A DNA stretch of 64,000 nt from Ilyomonas sp965277535 (GTDB taxonomy: Bacteria > Bacteroidota > Bacteroidia > Chitinophagales > Chitinophagaceae): the NCBI GenBank assembly GCA_965277535.1, contig OZ255825.1:1302001-1366000 (forward strand). The letters are read 5' to 3'. Of the stretch, positions 52,663-60,681 are shown piece by piece (positions within the stretch are counted from its first letter, which is position 1; each line of letters opens with the position of its first letter). Made by a program: the position numbers and the translations under genes. Below the pieces are notes generated by a model. The model had not been told where the DNA came from, ran no database searches, and saw nothing but the letters and a program-made list of their open reading frames with translations.

Positions 52663-52729
52663 CCGGTAATGTTTTTAAATGTTCTTTTGTTTTCAATCAA
52701 ATTTATCCGCGTCCAGTGGATGTTTGTTT

Positions 52730-55700
52730 TTATGCCTCTCCCTCTTTACCCGCACCTACCGCTTCTTCCTGGTTTCTTACTTTAGCCAGATAATTTACAT
52801 TGGGAAGTGTATGCAGCATTTCGATGACATAAAACAAACGATTGGGATTGTCTTTTCTAACCTGCGAAACAGCACTATTCGGATCGTTAACATTACCAAA
52901 TGTGAAGCAATCGCTTGGGCAAGCTTGCTGACAGGCAGTTTGCACATCCCAAACATTGTTTTCACCTGAAATTAAAGGCCGGCTTTGCTGCTTTGCTTTT
53001 AATTTGCCCATTTGTAAACGTTGCACGCAGAAGCTGCATTTTTCCATCACACCACGTGAACGAACTGTAACATCAGGATTGATTACCATACGGGTTAAAG
53101 AATCGTTCATATCCATTACAACATCATTCACAATGCCTCTTTGATTGTCAGGGAAACTATCGGCTCCTGTATAATCAAACCAATTAAAGCGACGTACTTT
53201 ATAAGGACAGTTGTTAGCGCAATATTTTGTTCCGATACAACGGTTATAAGCCATTTGGTTTAATCCTTCACTGCTATGGTTGGTAGCGTCAACCGGGCAA
53301 ACATTTTCGCAGGGCGCATTATCGCAATGCTGGCAAAGCATCGGCTCAAAAACCACATTTGGATTTTCCATGTCTCCGCTGTAATAGCGGTCAATCCGCA
53401 GCCAAGCCATGCTATGATAACGGGCAATTTCATCTTTACCAACAACAGGTACATTGTTTTCGCTATAACAGGCAACCACACAGGCACCGCAGCCGGTACA
53501 ACTGTTGAGGTCAACACTCATACCCCAGTGAATGCCCGGTTTTTCGTGATATGGATAAATGGTTCCCTTCTTTTCATAACCTTCTACTCCACCAAACTTT
53601 AAGGCTTCCTTTTCGCGGTCTTCTAATATTTCCCGGGGGCTTTTTAGATATTCTGCTAAGGTTAATTCCTTTACCACCTCAGTACGATTGCCTTGTGGAG
53701 TATTGTAGATATTATGCGTTTGAGCAAGCGCAAGTTTGTATTTATCGCCGGTTTTTTCAATTTTTACATCAGGAACAACACAACTAACATTGTTATTTAC
53801 CAACGAAGTCAGAGGAAAAACATTTTTCCCTGAATTAACAACTGCTTTTCCAATTTCCGCCGTGCGACCGTAACCAACAGCAATACCAATTGCATTGGGA
53901 TGTGTACCCGGAACAATGATGATAGGAAGTTCAACAGGTTCTTTGCCATTGGCAGTTACTTTAATTACCGGCTTTTCAGGATGCACTTCATAATCATCAG
54001 AGTCACCTGCTTTGCTGATGTCAATGTTCAATAAGCTTTTTGCCAGTGCCGGAGAAATAATCACATAGTTGTCCCATGTTGCTCTTGTAACAGGGTCAGG
54101 CATTTCCTGCAACCACGGATTTGGGGTACCCTGCCCTGAACCAATGGTTGTTTTTTGATATAAAACCAATTCGTATTGTCCGCCTTTTGGCAGGTTGCCA
54201 ATGGCAGATATAGCACCCGCTGTTACACTATTGTTGAATGTTGTAGTTCCGCTACCGGAAGTAGCCGGAACTAATTTGTTTGATTTTGCTGTGGTACTAT
54301 CACTGGCTACACCAGATATAGTATGAACAGAAGTAGAGGATTGATTGATAACTCCATCCTGCAAAGCCTTATCCCAGGCTTGTTCACCGCCCAAACGCGT
54401 CATCCAGTATTGCTTGATGAAGCCAAGATAATCGGTAGGCGACCCAATCCATTTTAATAAGCTGTCCTGCCATTGCCTTGTTTTGAAAAGCGGATAAATG
54501 GTAGGTTGTATGAGCGAAACAAAACCTGTTTTTGGTTCGGCATCGCCCCAGCTTTCCAAGAAGTGATGGTCGGGAATTACATATTTGCAAAGCTGTGCCG
54601 TTTCATCCCATTTGGGGCAAAAAGAAACAGTAGTTTTTACTTTTTTTATAGCATCGGCAATTTTCTTACCATCATACCATGTATAAACAGGGTTGGCGCC
54701 ATGAATCAGCAATGCTCCCACTTTGCCTCCATTCATATCATCAACCAACTGAGCAAATTCACTGTCAACACCTTTGCGGCAATTTAATGTAGTGCTCCAG
54801 TCAATGGTTTTTCCGTTTGCACCGATGGCTTCGTTAATGGCGTTTACAACGGTTTGGATAGAAGTATCGTTGCTACCACAAACCACTAAAGCGGCTCCCC
54901 TGCTGGCAGTTAATTCTTTGGCGGTTTTTTCTATGCCGGCTTTTAGCTTTGCATCAGAAATACCGGTTGCGCCAGAGCCGTTGATAGCATTCAACAACGC
55001 TACTGCAACTGCGCCGGTTTGCGAAGGAAGATGCAAGTATCTTTCATCGGCGTTGGAACCTGTCATGCTCAGTACACTTTCAAAATGAATGTGCTTGTTC
55101 ATTACAGGATTCTTTTCATTTATTTTTCTGCCTTGCGCATATTGTCTTGAAAACTCAACAGGGCTTAACCATGTGCCTAAGAAATCTGCACCGAGGCTCA
55201 CAATTACCTTTGCATTGTCGAACCGGTACGAAGGAATGGCTCGTTTGCCATAGCCCGCTTCGTTTGCCAGCAACATGCCGGAATGAGAATTCGCATCATA
55301 TTGTACGTGCCGGCTACCCGGATATTTCGCTAAAAACTGATTGATAACTTCTAAACCCGTGGGCGAATTGATTGTGCTGGTAAGCAACACCACCTGTCCG
55401 CCAACACTTGCCAAATCGGATGTAATGGCTTTGTCAATTGCTTCGAACGTTACTTCATTTGTTTTGCGTGAAATAAAAGGATACCGCAATCTTGCCGTAT
55501 CATACAAATCCAAAACAGATGCCTGTACACGTGCAGAAGTTCCACCGGCTGTGATGGGCGACAATTCGTTGCCTTCTATTTTGATTGGTCTGCCATCTCT
55601 TACTTTTGCCAAAATACTTACTGCATCGCCATCCTGCACATAGGTGGTAGCATAGAAGTTAGCAGTGCCCGGAACAATGTCTTCGGGTTTGTTGGCAAAG

Positions 55701-55924
55701 GGAATGGATTTCTTTATAGGAATTTCGCAACTTGCAGCAATGGCTGCCGCCGCAGTGCTAAAACCTAAGTATTTTAAAAAGTCTCTTCTGGGCGATTTTG
55801 ATTCCAAAACACCAACGTGTTCAGTATAAAAAGGCAATTCTTCAGGAAATTCATTCTTTCCGTTTTCATCAAACGTTTTTGATTGAGTCAGCTCGCCGAA
55901 ACTTTGCCAATGCTTGTTTGCCAT
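52730..55924 (-). CDS. actB: Alternative Complex III subunit ActB (molybdopterin-like plus 4[Fe-S] protein)
   Basis: 1064 residues. Near the start, ESKSPRRDFLKYLGFSTAAA is a variant twin-arginine signal preceded by about 45 residues. The first 700 residues are a molybdopterin-oxidoreductase fold that in ACIII has no cofactor. The C-terminal 300 form an HybA-like iron-sulphur domain with four clusters: CTGCGACVVACYSENN, CQHCDNAPCENVCPVDATN, CIGTKYCANNCPYK and CSFCVQRLQMGK joined to CQQACPSDCF. It links quinol oxidation in ActC to the ActA hemes at the periplasmic face. Confidence 0.96.
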   Translation of the reverse strand: MANKHWQSFGELTQSKTFDENGKNEFPEELPFYTEHVGVLESKSPRRDFLKYLGFSTAAAAIAASCEIPIKKSIPFANKPEDIVPGTANFYATTYVQDGDAVSILAKVRDGRPIKIEGNELSPITAGGTSARVQASVLDLYDTARLRYPFISRKTNEVTFEAIDKAITSDLASVGGQVVLLTSTINSPTGLEVINQFLAKYPGSRHVQYDANSHSGMLLANEAGYGKRAIPSYRFDNAKVIVSLGADFLGTWLSPVEFSRQYAQGRKINEKNPVMNKHIHFESVLSMTGSNADERYLHLPSQTGAVAVALLNAINGSGATGISDAKLKAGIEKTAKELTASRGAALVVCGSNDTSIQTVVNAINEAIGANGKTIDWSTTLNCRKGVDSEFAQLVDDMNGGKVGALLIHGANPVYTWYDGKKIADAIKKVKTTVSFCPKWDETAQLCKYVIPDHHFLESWGDAEPKTGFVSLIQPTIYPLFKTRQWQDSLLKWIGSPTDYLGFIKQYWMTRLGGEQAWDKALQDGVINQSSTSVHTISGVASDSTTAKSNKLVPATSGSGTTTFNNSVTAGAISAIGNLPKGGQYELVLYQKTTIGSGQGTPNPWLQEMPDPVTRATWDNYVIISPALAKSLLNIDISKAGDSDDYEVHPEKPVIKVTANGKEPVELPIIIVPGTHPNAIGIAVGYGRTAEIGKAVVNSGKNVFPLTSLVNNNVSCVVPDVKIEKTGDKYKLALAQTHNIYNTPQGNRTEVVKELTLAEYLKSPREILEDREKEALKFGGVEGYEKKGTIYPYHEKPGIHWGMSVDLNSCTGCGACVVACYSENNVPVVGKDEIARYHSMAWLRIDRYYSGDMENPNVVFEPMLCQHCDNAPCENVCPVDATNHSSEGLNQMAYNRCIGTKYCANNCPYKVRRFNWFDYTGADSFPDNQRGIVNDVVMDMNDSLTRMVINPDVTVRSRGVMEKCSFCVQRLQMGKLKAKQQSRPLISGENNVWDVQTACQQACPSDCFTFGNVNDPNSAVSQVRKDNPNRLFYVIEMLHTLPNVNYLAKVRNQEEAVGAGKEGEA

Positions 55925-55998
55925 AGTAATGTGATAGTTCTACAAAAACTGTTAAGCAGATGATTAAATGTGTTAATAGCAGGAATGCAATCTTTCTT

Positions 55999-57252
55999 TT
56001 AATAGTGGCATTTCTGACATTCAGTACCGCCTATTTTTTCAACTGTAATTTTCGATGTATCTAAAGTGCCGTTCTTAATTTCATCGTGGTATTTTTCATA
56101 GATGCTATAAAAACCATTGCTGTTGAATTGCACTTGTGTATTGCGGTGGCAGTTGATGCACCAGCCCATGCTTAAATCGGCAAACTGATGTACTTCATCC
56201 ATCTTTTGAATTTCGCCGTGGCAGGTTTGACATTGTATTTTGCCTACTTTCACGTGCTGTGAGTGATTGAAATAAACATGGTCGGGCAGGTTGTGAATGC
56301 GAGTCCACGCTACAGGTCTTGCTTTTGATGCGTCCCATGTTTTACCTGATTCGTAACCTGCATATTTATACAACTTTTGAATTTCGGCTGTGCCATCCAC
56401 TTCTTCGCCATTGGGTCGGTAAAGCTTTTCGCCTTTATACTCGTTAATGCCCATGTGGCAGTTCATACAAATGTTTACTGATGGTATGTTTGCCTGCTTT
56501 CCCACTTCTGTATTTCCGTGGCAATACAAACAACTGATTTGGTTGATACCCGCATGAACTTTATGTGAATAGAAGATAGGCTGCTCGGGTTCGTAGTTTT
56601 GCGTACGACCTAAATTGATGGCGCCGGTAACAGTAAGCCAGCCGCCAAATAAAAACAAAATGATGGTTATAAATGCGATGTAAGCTTTGTTTCTCCAGAA
56701 CGGAACCGGTTCAACACTACCTAAACCTTCTTTTTGATCGGTTAAGCGTTTTAAGTTGCTGTTTACCTGCAACAAAACAAATGAAACAACAGCTAATATT
56801 AAAGTAAGAATACCAAAGAGAAGTGTATTATCGCTTGATTCGGCAGCTGCAACATTTGGATTAGTGCCTGCTGTAGTCCCTGCGGCAGAAGGTTCAGGAA
56901 CCGATTTGATGTAATCAACAATGGCATCAATATCCTTATCCGCCAACTGTGGAAAAGCCTGCATCATCACACCATTGTACTCTTTGTACAGACCGGCTGT
57001 ATAAGCATCGGTTTTCATATAGCCGGCGGGATTGTGCACCCAGGCATGAATCTGTGCTCTGTCTTTCCATGGACCCCGTTGCTCAACGCCTGACAATGCC
57101 GGACCTACCAGCTTTTTATTGACCGCATGACAGGAAGCGCAATTTTGTGAGAATAAAGTCTGTCCGTTTTGCGCCTGAGCGTTCTGATTAAAAAACAATA
57201 CAAATAAAAAAGCAACGCTAAATGTATTTACCAATCTTCTGTACTGATTCAT
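55999..57252 (-). CDS. actA: Alternative Complex III subunit ActA with fused N-terminal cytochrome c domain
   Basis: 417 residues and six heme-binding Cys-x2-Cys-His sites. After a signal peptide (1-28) comes a class I cytochrome domain with NCASCHAVNKKLVGPALSGV (about 37-56) and a distal Met in NGVMMQAFPQLADKDI. Then a membrane anchor at about 145-165 (LFGILTLILAVVSFVLLQ) and a second at about 190-210, and the pentaheme part with CLYCHGN, CMNCHMG, CQTCHGE, CINCHRN and CQKCHY at the very end. ActA carries electrons from ActB out towards ActE or the oxidase. First gene of the leftward act-cox cluster. A TATTTTTG element lies 49 bases upstream. Confidence 0.95.
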   Translation of the reverse strand: MNQYRRLVNTFSVAFLFVLFFNQNAQAQNGQTLFSQNCASCHAVNKKLVGPALSGVEQRGPWKDRAQIHAWVHNPAGYMKTDAYTAGLYKEYNGVMMQAFPQLADKDIDAIVDYIKSVPEPSAAGTTAGTNPNVAAAESSDNTLLFGILTLILAVVSFVLLQVNSNLKRLTDQKEGLGSVEPVPFWRNKAYIAFITIILFLFGGWLTVTGAINLGRTQNYEPEQPIFYSHKVHAGINQISCLYCHGNTEVGKQANIPSVNICMNCHMGINEYKGEKLYRPNGEEVDGTAEIQKLYKYAGYESGKTWDASKARPVAWTRIHNLPDHVYFNHSQHVKVGKIQCQTCHGEIQKMDEVHQFADLSMGWCINCHRNTQVQFNSNGFYSIYEKYHDEIKNGTLDTSKITVEKIGGTECQKCHY

Positions 57253-57660
57253 ATCACAGCCTATATTGAATGAGAGGAGTTATCATGTGGTGAACGGGTG
57301 CAAAAATATGACAGGGACTTGACAAACGCGCAATGAGAAAAATATTTTTTCGGGCTCTGATTACAGAATATGATTTTAATCATAACCTTACTTGTTTATA
57401 GCATGAATGTGAGATAAATTGGCTAAAAAATTCATTTGAAAATATAGCTTTTATCATTGTGCAAACCTCGTTCCGGTTCATTGACATGCAGCATTTGGTT
57501 TTGCACAATAATTGTTGATGCAGACAACTCTATTGAAATATTAACATAGCCCACGTGCAATTGATTATTTCCATTATTATGTTGCATGAAATTTTAAAAT
57601 GAAGTCATGCTATAATTACAAAATGAATGATTAGAATTGGTAAACACTTATTTTTATCGC
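57253..57660. other. Divergent intergenic region upstream of the act cluster
   Basis: About 400 AT-rich bases between the actA start and the beta-helix lipoprotein start. One candidate promoter (57301-57308, minus strand) was seen. No gene, repeat or structured RNA otherwise. Confidence 0.55.
57301..57308 (-). promoter_or_regulatory. Candidate -7 element of the act-cox cluster (TATTTTTG)
   Basis: The minus strand reads TATTTTTG, exact TAnnTTTG, 49 bases before the actA ATG. A TTTG lies upstream at only about 14 bases, shorter than the usual 19-21, so the upstream half is uncertain. Confidence 0.45.
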
Positions 57661-59037
57661 ATGTTGCGAACGCTGCTTTTTATTACTTCCCTTTTTGTTT
57701 TTGTAGCAATTTCCTGTACAAAAGAAAAAACGATAACAAGCAAAAATGCATTTCTGATTACATCCGATACCGTTCTTCATTTTGATACAGTTTTTACTTC
57801 AACAAGATCCATCACCGAACAGCTAAAAATCTTCAATATCAACAGTCAAAAATTGCGCATCAGCAACCTGCAACTGATGGGTGGCGCTGCTTCCTTCTTT
57901 AAGATGAATGTTAGTGGCACGCCCGGCACACAATTCAGCAATATAAATATTGATGGCGGTGATAGCTTATACGTTTTTATTTCGGTAAATGTTGGCGCTT
58001 CTTCGCAACCTCTTCCTTTCATCATTCAGGATAGCATTCGTATTGATTTTAATGGCAACACACAATTTGTAAAGCTCGATGCTTATGGTCAGAATGCCCA
58101 CTTTTTGCGCAGCAATGTTATCACTCAAAATACAACATGGACAGCCGATTTGCCTTACGTTTTGACAGACACATTCGCGGTAGCGAAAGGTGTAACTTTA
58201 ACGGTTGAGCGGGGAACAAAAATTTATTGTCATGCGAACACGCCGTTTTATCTTGATGGCACATTGCAGGTGAATGGAACGAACGATAGCACCGGAGCCG
58301 TTACCTTTCTGAATGATAGACTGGATGCGCCTTACAGCGGGCAACCCGGCACCTGGCAAGGCATTTCTTTCTCGTCAAACAGCAACAACAATGTTTTGAA
58401 TTATGCCATTATAAAAAATGCAGTGCAGGGCATTTCGGCGGATGAAAACAGCCATGTTATTTTGAACGGATGCAAGATAGATAACTGTGCCGAAGCAGGT
58501 GTTGTTACCTTCAACAGTGTTATCACGGCAACCAATTGTTTAATCAGCAATTGCGGTTACAATTTATATTGCATTGCAGGTGGCAATTATTCCTTTGTCA
58601 ATTGCACGATAGCTGCTTATACAACACAGTATTTGTTTCATCAATACCCATCGGTTACCCTTAGCAATGTGGATGAAAATAGTGCAAAAACAAACCCGTT
58701 AGGTGTCAACTTTCAAAACTGTATTGTTTGGGGACAAGATGGACAAGTAAAAGATGAAGTAGCCACAGTTCAAAACAGCAATGCTGCCTTCAACATAAAT
58801 TTTGAAAATACGGCATATAGAAGTCCGGCTCAAAATTCTTCAATCAACTACAACAATTGTTTGATGAACGTTGATCCTGCATTTAAAAATATTGACATAA
58901 CCAATTCTGTTTTCGATTTCCATTTAAGTGAATCTTCGCCTTGCATTGCTGCCGGTAAAAAAAACGGGCTTCTCATTGATTTAGATGGTAATTTGCGGAT
59001 GCAAACGCCCGACATCGGGTGTTATCAGTTTCATTAA
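57661..59037 (+). CDS. Lipoprotein with right-handed parallel beta-helix
   Basis: The start at 57661 (MLRTLLFITSLFVFVAISC) gives a lipoprotein signal with Cys19; the TTG eight codons earlier is less likely. 458 residues. The N-terminal third is a beta-sandwich-like domain. The rest has the ladder of short strands with Asn/Gly turns of a parallel beta-helix (NNVLNYAIIKNAVQGISADE, SHVILNGCKIDNCAEAGVV, CLISNCGYNLYCIAGGNYSF), ending in the Bacteroidota choice-of-anchor style LRMQTPDIGCYQFH. It is probably an outer-membrane anchored surface protein, perhaps glycan-binding. No catalytic residues seen. Confidence 0.75.
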   Translation: MLRTLLFITSLFVFVAISCTKEKTITSKNAFLITSDTVLHFDTVFTSTRSITEQLKIFNINSQKLRISNLQLMGGAASFFKMNVSGTPGTQFSNINIDGGDSLYVFISVNVGASSQPLPFIIQDSIRIDFNGNTQFVKLDAYGQNAHFLRSNVITQNTTWTADLPYVLTDTFAVAKGVTLTVERGTKIYCHANTPFYLDGTLQVNGTNDSTGAVTFLNDRLDAPYSGQPGTWQGISFSSNSNNNVLNYAIIKNAVQGISADENSHVILNGCKIDNCAEAGVVTFNSVITATNCLISNCGYNLYCIAGGNYSFVNCTIAAYTTQYLFHQYPSVTLSNVDENSAKTNPLGVNFQNCIVWGQDGQVKDEVATVQNSNAAFNINFENTAYRSPAQNSSINYNNCLMNVDPAFKNIDITNSVFDFHLSESSPCIAAGKKNGLLIDLDGNLRMQTPDIGCYQFH

Positions 59038-59055
59038 CTCAAAAAAACAATCTAT

Positions 59056-59613
59056 ATGAGACAAACTTTCTTTCTTTCGGTGCTGGTGCTGGCAAGCTTT
59101 GGTGTGTTTGCTAAAAAAGCACCACATCCAACGAACGCAACAAAAAACATTTACGATTTCAGCATTCAATCAATTAATGGTGGAAAGATTGATTTTTCGC
59201 AGTACAAAGGGAAGGTGATTATGATTGTAAACACTGCCAGCAAATGTGGTTTTACACCGCAATACGAAGGGCTTGAGAAACTATATCAGCAATACAAAGA
59301 CAAGCTGGTGATTGTTGGTTTTCCATCAGCCAATTTTGCAGATCAGGAATATCATAACGACAGCGATATTTTTAGTTTTTGCAAGAAAAATTACGGCGTT
59401 ACTTTTCCCTTAACCACACGTGTTGATGTAAAAGGCGATAACACTACACCCGTGTATAAATATCTCTGTAACAAAAATGAAAACGGTGTTTTGGATGCTT
59501 CCATCAGTTGGAATTTCAATAAGTTTTTAATAGATGAAAACGGTAAGTTGCTGGCGCATTTCGACAGCAAAGTAAAACCTGATGATCCTCAAATTACACA
59601 GTATCTGAAATAA
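59056..59613 (+). CDS. Glutathione peroxidase-family thiol peroxidase, secreted
   Basis: 185 residues with a signal peptide (1-19). The tetrad is complete: Cys64 in NTASKCGFTPQYEGL, Gln97 in FADQEYH, and Trp152-Asn153 in ISWNFNKFLID. Cys rather than selenocysteine makes it likely a thioredoxin-type peroxidase. GFPSANFADQE has Ser where many have Cys before Asn-Gln-Phe. It removes hydroperoxides in the envelope. The last 42 bases (VKPDDPQITQYLK and stop) have an 81 percent identical partner at 60448-60489, beyond the VapBC-like genes. Confidence 0.92.
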   Translation: MRQTFFLSVLVLASFGVFAKKAPHPTNATKNIYDFSIQSINGGKIDFSQYKGKVIMIVNTASKCGFTPQYEGLEKLYQQYKDKLVIVGFPSANFADQEYHNDSDIFSFCKKNYGVTFPLTTRVDVKGDNTTPVYKYLCNKNENGVLDASISWNFNKFLIDENGKLLAHFDSKVKPDDPQITQYLK

Positions 59614-59617
59614 AAAA

Positions 59618-59659
59618 GATAAGGTTCAAGTTTCAAGCCTCAAGATACAAGCAGCAAGA
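59618..59659 (+). repeat. Heptad array after the peroxidase gene, 6 units
   Basis: GATAAGG, TTCAAGT, TTCAAGC, CTCAAGA, TACAAGC, AGCAAGA in exact 7-base phase. It starts 4 bases after the peroxidase stop and has a partner array at 60491 that follows a peroxidase-end remnant in the same way. Confidence 0.8.
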
Positions 59660-59675
59660 AATAAAATTCAGGCAA

Positions 59676-59725
59676 AAAACAAAAGGTTGATGAAGTTTGT
59701 GTTATTAATCTTTTGTTTTTATCGC
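59676..59725 (+). terminator. Terminator of the peroxidase gene, copy A of a repeat
   Basis: AAAACAAAAGGTTGATGA (59676-59693) pairs with TTATTAATCTTTTGTTTT (59702-59719) as an 18-pair stem with three G-U pairs, followed by T-rich sequence. The related copy B (60557-60598) has the same left arm and is perfectly Watson-Crick paired. As the wobble pairs work only in plus-strand RNA, copy A is likely functional for rightward transcripts. Confidence 0.75.
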
Positions 59726-59800
59726 TTTTTATCAGTTTCTATCTTCCTATCAGAAGTTCAGCTACGTTCAAAGAGAGGTTTCACGGGCAAACAATTTTCT

Positions 59801-59808
59801 TATTTTTG
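59801..59808 (+). promoter_or_regulatory. Candidate -7 element of the VapBC-like module (TATTTTTG)
   Basis: TATTTTTG, exact TAnnTTTG, ends 5 bases before the antitoxin ATG, so the message would have almost no leader. Confidence 0.35.
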
Positions 59809-59813
59809 ACAAT

Positions 59814-60059
59814 ATGGAAACAGCCGATATAAATACAACTTTAATTGACGGTTACTTGCAAATGCTTGATAACTTAAGCCCCGGCAGTAAGCTTGACCTT
59901 ATTTCAAAACTAACAGCTTCGGTTAAGTCGGACTTAACAAACAAAAAGTGCTCTTTCAAGGAGGCATTTGGAGCATTTGAATCAGAAAAAACCGCCGACG
60001 AGATAATTGATGAAATTCGTAATAGCAGAACCTTTACCCGACAAATTGAAGAACTTTGA
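59814..60059 (+). CDS. Antitoxin of a VapBC-like module
   Basis: 81 residues with no clear DNA-binding motif in the first half; TLIDGYLQMLDNLSPGSKLD and a C-terminal acidic helix (ESEKTADEIIDEIRNSRTF) that resembles the toxin-binding tail of Bacteroidota antitoxins next to PIN toxins. It ends TTGA, and the toxin start TTG overlaps its stop by 3-4 bases, so the two are coupled. Confidence 0.75.
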   Translation: METADINTTLIDGYLQMLDNLSPGSKLDLISKLTASVKSDLTNKKCSFKEAFGAFESEKTADEIIDEIRNSRTFTRQIEEL

Positions 60060-60403
60060 AACAATACCTGATTGACACGAATGTTGCTATTTATTATATG
60101 AAAGGCAGATTTAATCTTCAGGAAAAGTTTGACGAAGCAACAGACAATTGTTTTATTTCAGAAATAACACTTGCTGAATTAAAGTTTGGCGTTGAAAACA
60201 GCGAAAAGAAGGAGGAAAATTTTCAAGCGTTGGCAAAGTTTCTAACAGGTGTTAAAATTCTTCCCATCTTTCATTCACTGGATTTGTATGCAAAAGAAAA
60301 AGCAAGATTAAGAAAAGCAGGAACGTCTATTGATGACTTTGATCTTTTAATTGGTGTAACATCTGTTACTCATCATTTGACAATGGTAACAAACAACACT
60401 TAA
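60056..60403 (+). CDS. VapC-like PIN-domain ribonuclease, C-terminus cut by a stop codon
   Basis: 115 residues. PIN-domain acids are present: Asp7 in LIDTNVAIYY, Glu41 in TLAELKFG, and Asp94/Asp96 in SIDDFDLLIG. The start is TTG, inside the antitoxin stop, as nothing else fits. The protein stops after HLTMVTNNT (TAA, 60401-60403). In the same frame it would go on HFKRINRIDLEDWTK to a stop at 60449-60451. That is exactly the usual end of this family (NNTxHFxRIxxIxxEDW), so a codon such as AAA or GAA has probably become TAA. VapC enzymes cut tRNA or rRNA and are held by the antitoxin. Confidence 0.85.
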   Translation: MKQYLIDTNVAIYYMKGRFNLQEKFDEATDNCFISEITLAELKFGVENSEKKEENFQALAKFLTGVKILPIFHSLDLYAKEKARLRKAGTSIDDFDLLIGVTSVTHHLTMVTNNT

Positions 60404-60447
60404 CATTTTAAAAGAATAAACAGGATTGATTTGGAAGACTGGACTAA

Positions 60448-60489
60448 GTAAAGCCTGATGATCACAAACTTATAAAGTATCTTAAATAA
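60448..60489 (+). pseudogene. Remnant of a peroxidase gene 3' end
   Basis: These 42 bases would encode VKPDDHKLIKYLK and a stop, against VKPDDPQITQYLK and a stop at the end of the peroxidase gene (34 of 42 bases the same). The piece is followed by a heptad array and a hairpin, in the same order as after the real gene. It begins where the readthrough vapC frame ends. It is probably the end of a lost tandem peroxidase gene, or a duplicated flank. Confidence 0.7.
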
Positions 60490-60490
60490 G

Positions 60491-60539
60491 AGACAAGGTA
60501 CAAGAAACAAGATTCAAGAGACGATATACAAGGAACAAG
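60491..60539 (+). repeat. Heptad array after the peroxidase remnant, 7 units
   Basis: AGACAAG, GTACAAG, AAACAAG, ATTCAAG, AGACGAT, ATACAAG, GAACAAG in exact phase. Partner of the array at 59618. Confidence 0.85.
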
Positions 60540-60556
60540 AAGCACAAAATATTAGC

Positions 60557-60598
60557 AAAACAAAAGGTTGATGAACTTTATCATCAACCTTTTGTTTT
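60557..60598. terminator. Strong bidirectional terminator, copy B of a repeat
   Basis: AAAACAAAAGGTTGATGA and TCATCAACCTTTTGTTTT pair perfectly over 18 bases with a 6-base loop and A/T runs on both sides. It can end the rightward VapBC-like transcript and the leftward glycosyltransferase gene. Confidence 0.85.
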
Positions 60599-60642
60599 TA
60601 TCGCTTTTTAGCATTTTCAATTCAGCAGCATAATATGTGTTT

Positions 60643-60670
60643 TGCTCAAAGCTCGTAGCTAATAGCTTGC
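60643..60670. repeat. Heptad array before the glycosyltransferase end, 4 units
   Basis: TGCTCAA, AGCTCGT, AGCTAAT, AGCTTGC in phase. The unit matches the array between rplM and rpsI (GAGC/GCTC/GCTA type). Confidence 0.65.
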
Positions 60671-60681
60671 AACTTTCACCA

